Source: Candidatus Cloacimonadota bacterium | GTDB taxonomy: Bacteria; Cloacimonadota; Cloacimonadia; Cloacimonadales; TCS61 | Assembly: GCA_029932755.1 (NCBI GenBank) | Contig: JAOZPK010000068.1 | Coordinates: 1-12,058 of the forward strand | Direction: 5' to 3' | DNA length: 12,058 nt | Position numbers and translations under genes: made by a program | The notes under the pieces: model-generated | What the model was told of the DNA's origin: nothing | Database searches by the model: none | What the model saw: only the letters and a program-made list of their open reading frames with translations | Shown here: one piece after another, positions 6,955-12,058 of the stretch | Layout of the letters: each line of letters opens with the position of its first letter | Position numbering within the stretch: the first letter of the stretch is position 1

Positions 6955-8151
6955 TTGAAAATTGTAATTCAGAAATTTGGTGGCACTTCATTACAGAATG
7001 CAAAGATCAGGAATAAGGTTGCTGAATATGTGTATATCGCAATTAAAGATGGTTTTTCCCCTGTTGTAGTTGTATCTGCTTTAGGTAGAAAAGGAGATTC
7101 ATATTCTACAGATACACTTTTAGAAATTGCCACTTCCTCTTTTGAGAATATCTCCCCCCGTGAAAAAGATTTGATCATGTCTTGCGGAGAACTTATCTCT
7201 GCTGTTGTTATGGTACAAACATTGAAGCAAAAAGACATCGATGCAGTTGCGCTAAATGGAATGCAAGCCGGTATTATTACTGATGAAAGTTTTAATCAGG
7301 CAAATATTCAAAAAGTTATTCCAGATAATATATTAAATGCAATCAATAATGGCAAGGTTCCTGTTGTAACTGGATTTCAGGGAATAAGCGAAAATGGTGA
7401 AATAACTACATTCGGCAGAGGTGGCAGTGATACAACTGCCAGTATTCTGGCAGCAGCATTAATGGCAGATCATATAGAAATATATTCGGATGTCGAAGGC
7501 ATATTAACTGCTGATCCACGCCAAATTCCTGATGCCAGGAATATACCCAAAACCAGCTATATTGAAGCTGTAGAGATGGCTAATAAAGGTGCGAATGTCA
7601 TCCATCCACAAGCAGTTAAGATAGCATCTCAATACAAAATTCCAATTAAACTGTTTTCAACATACAATAATGAAAAATCAACTATTATCCATGAAATGAA
7701 AAATGAGAGACCTGTTACCGGAATAACCAGTAAAACAAATATAATCTACACTCGAATTTATCCTAAAAAAGATAATATTCATAAAACCGGATTAAATATT
7801 TTTAAAAAACTTGCGTTGCAGAATATCAGTGTTGATTTTATTGATATAACTCCTGAACTGATATCATTCATTATTAATGAAGATAAGGAAAATAAATTCA
7901 TTGGAATATTAGAAGAGAATAATTATGAATTTAAAACAGAGAATGATTTTTCAAAGATCTCTGTAGTTGGCTCTGGAATGACGGGAATGCCGGGAGTGAT
8001 GGCTAAGATCGTGAAGGCTTTAAGTTCCAAAGACATTATGATCTACGAATGTACAGACTCATATACGACAATTTCATGTCTTGTAAAAAGTGTAGATGAA
8101 ATTGAAGCAATTATTGCGTTACACAAAGAATTTGAACTAGGAAATAAATAA
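6955..8151 (+). CDS. lysC: Aspartokinase (DapG/LysC type, monofunctional)
   Basis: Phosphorylates aspartate to aspartyl-4-phosphate, the first step of the aspartate pathway. The protein is 398 residues with KFGGTS (7-12), SCGE (76-79), GRGGSDTTA (154-162) and SDVEGILTADPR (178-189) in the kinase domain. Two C-terminal ACT domains follow (about 258-315 and 330-398), the second with VVGSGMTGMPGV (337-348) and DSYTTISCLV. The C-terminal ACT motif is most like Bacillus DapG, which is inhibited by meso-diaminopimelate and also lies next to asd; the effector here is inferred, not shown. The start is a TTG, with AGGA at 6944-6947 overlapping the asd stop. Its TAA overlaps the ATG of the next gene by one base, suggesting translational coupling. 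Confidence 0.95.
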   Translation: MKIVIQKFGGTSLQNAKIRNKVAEYVYIAIKDGFSPVVVVSALGRKGDSYSTDTLLEIATSSFENISPREKDLIMSCGELISAVVMVQTLKQKDIDAVALNGMQAGIITDESFNQANIQKVIPDNILNAINNGKVPVVTGFQGISENGEITTFGRGGSDTTASILAAALMADHIEIYSDVEGILTADPRQIPDARNIPKTSYIEAVEMANKGANVIHPQAVKIASQYKIPIKLFSTYNNEKSTIIHEMKNERPVTGITSKTNIIYTRIYPKKDNIHKTGLNIFKKLALQNISVDFIDITPELISFIINEDKENKFIGILEENNYEFKTENDFSKISVVGSGMTGMPGVMAKIVKALSSKDIMIYECTDSYTTISCLVKSVDEIEAIIALHKEFELGNK

Positions 8152-8801
8152 TGTTAAAAAATATTGTAACAACTTTTCTCGTAGCAACTATTTTTATTAG
8201 TTTAAATGCAGAGATCAGTAAAACACAAAATAATATGAATCTGATATTTCTACGTGAATTAGATTCCAATTTATTAGAAACGATTAAGATCATGGATGCA
8301 TATAATCAAGCAACGAATAATATTCCGTACGAGGTATTGGGAACAGAACGTTATCAGAAGTTCTTAATGGAAATGACAATGATCTGCATGAACTTAAGGA
8401 ATGATATCTCCAGTTCGACCGAATTAAATTCTGAACAGAGAGAAATGTTAATTAAAGAATTGATCAGCTCCATAAAAGCAGATGTGAAAAGTGTATCTGA
8501 ATCAATTACAGAACAACAGGACCTACAAGGAAAGCGATTTAGTAAATTGTTCAAACAGAAAATTAATGCACATTTAAAAGAGATAAGAAAAGAGATAATT
8601 ATTGAAGAAGAAAAGATAATTGAAAGTAAAACTTTTGATCAATATTACTTTCATCTCCATTCTCAGCAGTTTATTTATCAACTTATCATGGATTTCTTAA
8701 AACCTTCTGAATATTTGAGCAAATCAAACAGAGCATTTCTCATTCGTATTGCTGCAGAGATTGAATATAATATAATAAATTCTCCGGGACCAACAGAATG
8801 A
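8151..8801 (+). CDS. Exported helical protein of unknown function
   Basis: A 216-residue protein I do not recognise. Residues 1-20 form a typical Sec signal peptide: basic NLKN-like start (MLKN), hydrophobic core (IVTTFLVATIFISL), and a likely cleavage after LNA. There is no lipobox cysteine. The mature part is almost entirely charged and amphipathic, predicted helical, with coiled-coil-like stretches around 95-165 (EQREMLIKELISSIKAD and HLKEIRKEIIIEEEKI). It has no catalytic motif that I can name, and the mature part contains only one cysteine (in MICMN). The start overlaps the lysC stop (TAATG) and its TGA stop overlaps the next gene's ATG, so it is translated within the same transcript. 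Its place directly before a candidate redox membrane protein is suggestive but does not define a role. Confidence 0.8.
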   Translation: MLKNIVTTFLVATIFISLNAEISKTQNNMNLIFLRELDSNLLETIKIMDAYNQATNNIPYEVLGTERYQKFLMEMTMICMNLRNDISSSTELNSEQREMLIKELISSIKADVKSVSESITEQQDLQGKRFSKLFKQKINAHLKEIRKEIIIEEEKIIESKTFDQYYFHLHSQQFIYQLIMDFLKPSEYLSKSNRAFLIRIAAEIEYNIINSPGPTE

Positions 8802-8986
8802 TGAAAATATTATTAACTATACTTACATTCATATTAGGTGCAGCACTCGGTTATTTATATTATCGTGTTATTGGTTGCAAAGATGGCGGTTGACCAATGT
8901 CATCAAACGTTTGGTCAAACGTTGTAATCGGTGCATTATTTGGTTACCTACTGCTTTCGCCAGCTATAGAGAAATTATTAAAATAG
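8798..8986 (+). CDS. Candidate selenoprotein: two-helix membrane protein, DUF6132-like, with in-frame UGA
   Basis: Read through the TGA at 8891-8893, this frame encodes 62 residues ending at TAG 8984-8986. Residues 3-25 (ILLTILTFILGAALGYLYY core) and about 42-57 (VVIGALFGYLLLSPAI) are hydrophobic and likely membrane helices. Between them is GCKDGGUPMSSNVW, with C27 and codon 32 as TGA. As I recall, the DUF6132 family has GC-x4-CPITSNP here, with the same spacing to a following YGA-x-x-G helix, so TGA replaces a conserved cysteine. A SECIS-like hairpin follows at 8906-8923. The gene overlaps the previous stop (ATGA), though the ATG at 8801 is an alternative start, and ends 1 nt before the next ATG, matching the rest of this compact run. 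Predicted role: membrane thiol/selenol redox chemistry, substrate unknown. Alternatives are a nonsense-broken gene or two micro-ORFs (8798-8893 and 8897-8986). Confidence 0.75.
8891..8932 (+). promoter_or_regulatory. Candidate bacterial SECIS element
   Basis: Immediately after the TGA (8891-8893) is a perfect 7-bp hairpin, AACGTTT (8906-8912) with AAACGTT (8917-8923), closed by the tetraloop GGTC (8913-8916). The loop begins 19 nt after the TGA, inside the 16-37 nt range described for bacterial SECIS elements, and the fdhF element of E. coli also presents a GGUC apical loop at nearly the same distance. A basal pairing of ACC (8893-8895) with GGT (8930-8932) would close a longer stem starting at the UGA, with unpaired bases between. 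The hairpin would be bound by SelB to deliver Sec-tRNA. The fold was built by eye and energy was not calculated. Confidence 0.65.
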
Positions 8987-8987
8987 T

Positions 8988-9560
8988 ATGAATATTGATG
9001 TGAAACTTATCTTTCATCCTACACTTGGTAAAGTTCATTTTAAGAAAAGCAAGAAAGCCAATAATTTGAGATTATCAATTGATGGTGCAAAGAAAATTAA
9101 GTTTACAGTACCTAAAAATAGTTCAATTCATAATGCTGAGAAATTCCTCAATTCAAAAACTGATTGGATAAATAAACAATTAATAAAAATCGATCAGAGA
9201 AATAATTTTACACTTCAAAATACATTGAATTCCAATTTATATGAAAAAGGGGAAGCAAAAGAAATTATTCGTACTCGGCTTAATGAATTGTCACAAATTC
9301 ATGGATTGAGTTTCAATCGATCTTTTATACGTTCCCAGAAAACGCGGTGGGGAAGTTGTTCTGCTAAGAATAATATTAATTTGAATATTAAACTTATCAA
9401 TCTTCCAGCGGAATTAAGAGATTATGTTATCATACATGAATTGGTTCATACAATAGTAAAAAACCATGGACAACAATTCTGGACTGAAATGGCAAAATAT
9501 TATCCAAATCCAAAAGGGATAGATAAAAAGTTGCGAAATTATAACCTGAGATTGATGTAA
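8988..9560 (+). CDS. YgjP-like metalloprotein (DUF45/M48-related)
   Basis: A 190-residue soluble protein of the YgjP family, often annotated as a metal-dependent hydrolase or SprT/WLM-like metallopeptidase; some members have been proposed to be UTP pyrophosphatases. The N-terminal half (1-75) has the usual strand-rich pattern with RLSI and ending in a WINKQL helix. The signature RWGSCS (120-125) is followed by the zinc site HELVH (150-154: H150, E151, H154) and NHGQQFW (159-165) with H160 as the expected third ligand. It is somewhat shorter than many relatives (about 230 residues), mainly in the linker. It begins 1 nt after the stop of the candidate selenoprotein and ends 2 nt before the acetyltransferase gene, without a clear ribosome site, so coupling is likely. 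The substrate is not determinable. Confidence 0.88.
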   Translation: MNIDVKLIFHPTLGKVHFKKSKKANNLRLSIDGAKKIKFTVPKNSSIHNAEKFLNSKTDWINKQLIKIDQRNNFTLQNTLNSNLYEKGEAKEIIRTRLNELSQIHGLSFNRSFIRSQKTRWGSCSAKNNINLNIKLINLPAELRDYVIIHELVHTIVKNHGQQFWTEMAKYYPNPKGIDKKLRNYNLRLM

Positions 9561-9562
9561 TT

Positions 9563-10450
9563 ATGATAAGAGATATCAAACTTTCCGACAAAAAAGATGT
9601 ATTGCGAATATCATCTCAAATATGGGGAGGTAATGATTATGTGAGTGGTGTTTTTGATGAATGGGTAAAAGATGAAGATGGGCTTTTTACCGGTTATTGG
9701 GAAAATGAAATACTTATCGGCTTTGGAAGAATGCGGTTTCTTACACCTGCAAATATTTGGCTTGAAGCTCTACGAAAAGATCCCCAGACAGATGTTAAAG
9801 GCGTAGGACAGAAAATTGCTAAATATTATATGGAGCATTTGAAAGGCAAAAGAATAGAATCAGTAAGATTTTCCACCTATTTTGGAAATATTGCTTCAAT
9901 AAAACTTAATGAGAAATTAGGATTTAATATGATCCTGAAACTTTCATTAAAAGAGTTAGAAATTTCAAACCATCAAATAAAACCAATTAATGAAGCAATA
10001 TCAACCTATATTGATTATGACATGTTGGATAAATATATTTTAGATTCTTCCTATCTAATAGGATCAAAAAACTTTATTGGAAGAGGTTGGGTAGTGCATC
10101 AATATTCAAGTAAATTATTAGAAGAATTTCATTCAGAAAAGCAATATGTAATTTATTCTGAAAACGGAGAGATAAAAGGCGCTATCCTTTTCTCTGATGT
10201 AGATTACAAAAATGTCTATTGGATTAGCTTGATTGAGGCAGAGAATGAAGAAATATATAAAGAATTATTGAATTCTGCAATATCGAGAGCTTTGGAAAAC
10301 AACTGTAAAAAAATTCAATTATTAGTGCCAGACATTTCAAAATTAATGGGTATTGTGAATCTTAGCAGTTTTAGAAGCTGGGAGCAGAATAACGACTTTT
10401 TACTTTATGAAATGCCTGAAAATCTAATCGGGCAAATAACGGGAGTATAA
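9563..10450 (+). CDS. Tandem GNAT-family N-acetyltransferase
   Basis: A 295-residue protein beginning with MIRDIKLSDKKDVLRI, a typical GNAT first strand and helix. The N-terminal GNAT domain covers about residues 1-130, with a strand WLEALRKDP (66-74), the acetyl-CoA pyrophosphate-binding loop VKGVGQKI (78-85), and a late SIKLNEKLGF segment (112-121). Residues about 150-285 appear to be a second, degenerate GNAT-like domain (YVIYSENGEIKGAILFSDV, then ENEEIYKELLNSAISRALEN), lacking a clear acetyl-CoA loop. Double GNAT proteins with one active half are common. The acceptor (amino acid, antibiotic, peptide or protein amine) cannot be inferred. It lies 2 nt after the YgjP-like gene and 1 nt before an MFS transporter; an acetyltransferase-exporter pair can act in detoxification, but this is only a suggestion. 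Confidence 0.8.
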   Translation: MIRDIKLSDKKDVLRISSQIWGGNDYVSGVFDEWVKDEDGLFTGYWENEILIGFGRMRFLTPANIWLEALRKDPQTDVKGVGQKIAKYYMEHLKGKRIESVRFSTYFGNIASIKLNEKLGFNMILKLSLKELEISNHQIKPINEAISTYIDYDMLDKYILDSSYLIGSKNFIGRGWVVHQYSSKLLEEFHSEKQYVIYSENGEIKGAILFSDVDYKNVYWISLIEAENEEIYKELLNSAISRALENNCKKIQLLVPDISKLMGIVNLSSFRSWEQNNDFLLYEMPENLIGQITGV

Positions 10451-10451
10451 A

Positions 10452-11690
10452 GTGATTCCAAAAGATTTGCAGCTATTTAAATTCTCAGCTTATGGTTTCC
10501 TGAAAAATCAACGTTTCTTCGATATTTTCATATTCTTATTTTTTCTCGAGCAGGGGATTTCTTTCTTACAGATCGGTACATTGATCTCTATCAGAGAGAT
10601 CGCAATTTTAATATTTGAAATCCCAACAGGATTTGTTGCAGATAGTCTTGGCAGGCGCAAATCGATGGTCTTTTCTTTTTCAGCCTATATCTTTTCTTTC
10701 TTCATTTTCTTTTTCTTTCCCAGTTTTCTTTTATATATTGTCGCGATGATCTTCTTTGCATTGGGAGATGCCTTTCGCACAGGCACTCATAAAGCCATGA
10801 TCCTGCATTATCTTAAACTCAATGATATATTGCATTTAAAAGTAGAATACTATGGTTACACGCGAAGTTGGTCACAAATGGGTTCAGCTTTGGCGGCTCT
10901 TATCGCAGGTGGAATTGTTCTTTATTCCGGTGAATACAAATATATCTTTTTAGGTTCGGTAATTCCTTATATATTTGCCTTGATATTAATGCTCACCTAT
11001 CCAAAAGAGTTGGATGGTGAAAGAGAATATAAAGAAGGATTATTGAATAATATTCAGCATAATTTCAAAATGACTTATACAAGTTTAAAATTGAGTTTTA
11101 ATGAACCGCTTTTACGAAAAGCACTAATGAATTCTGCAATATTTGATGGGTTATTCAAAACTGTGAAAGATTACATTCAGCCTATTCTTCAACTGGTTGT
11201 TTTATCTATTCCATTTTTACTTGAAATGGAAAAACGAGAATCGATTATAATCGCTATCGTTTATTGCATTATATATATTTTAACTTCATATGCATCACGT
11301 AATGCAGGTAAATTAAAGAATCGATTTTCATCACTATCTATTGCAGTGAATAGCACATATATTACTGGTGTTTCATTTGTTTTTTTAGCTGGTTTGTTCT
11401 TTATTCTTAACTTACAAATTATTATAATAATTTTATTTATAGTTTTATTCATTTTACAGAATCTACGCAGACCGATCAATATTGGTTTTATCAGCGAGAA
11501 CATTTCGCATGATGTAATGGCATCAGGATTGTCGGTCGAATCACAATTAAAAACAATATTTGTAGCCGTGATGTCACCCTTAATGGGCTTCATTGCTGAT
11601 TCTATAAATATCGGAGCAGCATTCATTATTTTAAGTTCCTTGACACTATTAATTTTCCCTTTGATAAAGGTTAGTGGGAAAGAAAATTAA
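10452..11690 (+). CDS. MFS transporter
   Basis: A 412-residue integral membrane protein of the major facilitator superfamily with about 11-12 hydrophobic segments. The loop between helices 2 and 3 carries the family signature (motif A) GFVADSLGRRKS (60-71). A long polar stretch around 187-220 (KELDGEREYKEG...) is the central cytoplasmic loop between the two six-helix halves, and a second half follows with very hydrophobic, isoleucine-rich helices (for example LQIIIIILFIVLFIL around 322-336). The start is a GTG, with GGGAG (10441-10445) 6 nt upstream overlapping the end of the GNAT gene. Substrate is unknown; this branch includes many drug- and sugar-efflux annotations. The stop overlaps a possible upstream start of the nitroreductase gene (TAATG). 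Confidence 0.88.
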   Translation: MIPKDLQLFKFSAYGFLKNQRFFDIFIFLFFLEQGISFLQIGTLISIREIAILIFEIPTGFVADSLGRRKSMVFSFSAYIFSFFIFFFFPSFLLYIVAMIFFALGDAFRTGTHKAMILHYLKLNDILHLKVEYYGYTRSWSQMGSALAALIAGGIVLYSGEYKYIFLGSVIPYIFALILMLTYPKELDGEREYKEGLLNNIQHNFKMTYTSLKLSFNEPLLRKALMNSAIFDGLFKTVKDYIQPILQLVVLSIPFLLEMEKRESIIIAIVYCIIYILTSYASRNAGKLKNRFSSLSIAVNSTYITGVSFVFLAGLFFILNLQIIIIILFIVLFILQNLRRPINIGFISENISHDVMASGLSVESQLKTIFVAVMSPLMGFIADSINIGAAFIILSSLTLLIFPLIKVSGKEN

Positions 11691-11704
11691 TGGGAAAAAG
11701 AGTT

Positions 11705-11708
11705 GGAG
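11705..11708 (+). promoter_or_regulatory. Ribosome binding site that decides the nitroreductase start
   Basis: GGAG at 11705-11708 is 5 nt before the in-frame ATG at 11714, the standard spacing in this window. The upstream in-frame ATG at 11690 has only a weak, distant GGGAA. The later start is therefore preferred. Confidence 0.6.
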
Positions 11709-11713
11709 ATAGT

Positions 11714-12058
11714 ATGATCAGAGACATGATTGTAAAAAATCGGAGTTATCGAGGATTTCATCAGAATCATAAAATTGAAACTAGCGTTCTAAAGGATTTT
11801 ATCGATCTTGCTCGATTATCACCTTCAGCAGAGAATTTACAGCGTTTACGATTTAAAATCTGCAATACAGAAGTAGAAAATGAAAAGGTTTTCTCTTGTT
11901 TGGGCTGGGCTGGATATTTAAAAGATTGGAATGGACCCGAAACTGGAGAACGTCCATCGGCATATATAACTATTTTATCAACGGAAAAAGATATTGGAAA
12001 AGTTGCTTGTGATGCAGGGATAGCATGTCAATCCATATTGCTTGGAGCCGTTGAATCA
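11714..12058 (+). CDS. Nitroreductase-family flavoprotein (3' partial)
   Basis: The first 115 residues of a gene running past the window end. NRSYRGF (in the first 15 residues) and the following LARLSPSAENLQ helix are the FMN-phosphate and FMN-binding motifs of the nitroreductase family. WAGYLKDWNGP, GERPSAYITIL and DAGIACQSILLGAVES match the conserved core of the subfamily with the 'W-x-G-x-L-x-x-W' segment. Such proteins bind FMN and reduce nitro compounds, quinones or other electron acceptors with NAD(P)H in the cytoplasm; the physiological substrate is not known. An in-frame ATG at 11690 overlaps the MFS stop and would add eight residues (MGKRVGDS), but the better ribosome site favours 11714. 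The C-terminal half, which would complete the dimer and active site, is not visible. Confidence 0.88.
   Translation, partial: MIRDMIVKNRSYRGFHQNHKIETSVLKDFIDLARLSPSAENLQRLRFKICNTEVENEKVFSCLGWAGYLKDWNGPETGERPSAYITILSTEKDIGKVACDAGIACQSILLGAVES

Noticed and set aside
8891..8893. Genome-wide recoding of TGA (to Trp or Gly)
   Set aside because: Conserved Trp and Gly residues in all other genes use TGG and GGN, no other gene contains an in-frame TGA, and TGA ends the gene at 8151-8801.
8798..8986. Two separate micro-genes, 8798-8893 and 8897-8986, split by the TGA
   Set aside because: The second ATG (8897) has no good ribosome site, each half would be only one helix, and the combined frame matches one known family arrangement. 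Kept only as an alternative to the selenoprotein reading.
11261..11626. 121-codon minus-strand frame opposite the MFS transporter
   Set aside because: Lies wholly within a conserved transporter gene; no motif, no ribosome site, composition mirrors the hydrophobic helices.

Overview
The window is AT-rich bacterial chromosome with every supported gene on the + strand and very little intergenic space. The partial first gene ends in a YPNPFNP / GSGVYLYKL / KTRKMIMIK type C-terminal sorting domain. Such domains belong to type IX secretion or related export systems of the FCB group (Bacteroidota, Cloacimonadota, Marinimicrobia and relatives). Together with the strong AGGAG ribosome sites and a repeat of the 'cctgagc...cttcgacaagc' class, this suggests an uncultured FCB-type anaerobe. 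Cloacimonadota is a plausible guess but is not shown by the sequence. The genetic code looks standard: conserved tryptophans and glycines use TGG and GGN, and TGA ends one gene.

Layout. (1) 1-448: end of a large secreted protein and a clear intrinsic terminator. (2) 546-2979: two phosphofructokinases, the first with ATP-type and the second with pyrophosphate-type phosphoryl-donor residues, separated by an 87-bp nested palindromic intergenic repeat. (3) 2999-4641: a small SpoVG-like protein, a possible 18-residue leader peptide, and the ribosome-associated GTPase HflX. (4) 4671-8151: a PLP aminotransferase, aspartate-semialdehyde dehydrogenase and a DapG-like aspartokinase, covering the entry to lysine/diaminopimelate/threonine/methionine synthesis. 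(5) 8151-12058: a very tightly packed run (junctions from a 4-nt overlap to a 2-nt gap) of an exported helical protein of unknown function, a tiny two-helix membrane protein with an in-frame TGA, a YgjP-type metalloprotein, a tandem GNAT acetyltransferase, an MFS transporter and a truncated nitroreductase.

The most notable item is at 8798-8986. Read through TGA (8891-8893), it gives one 62-residue protein with two hydrophobic helices flanking a GC-x4-U-P-x-x-S-N motif. As I remember it, the DUF6132 small-protein family has GC-x4-C-P-I-T-S-N at this place, so the TGA falls where a conserved cysteine is expected. Immediately downstream is a 7-bp perfect hairpin with a GGTC apical loop starting 19 nt after the TGA. 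That is close to the geometry and loop of the Escherichia coli fdhF SECIS. The frame ends 1 nt before the next gene. I read this as a candidate new membrane selenoprotein. The Sec-insertion genes (selA, selB, selC, selD) are not in the window and remain to be found.

How the genes work together: the two PFKs suggest that glycolytic flux can use ATP or pyrophosphate. The aspartate-pathway genes form one short pathway block. The downstream genes look co-transcribed with lysC by spacing alone, with no obvious shared pathway. Apart from the terminator at 421-448, no convincing intrinsic terminator was seen inside the window.
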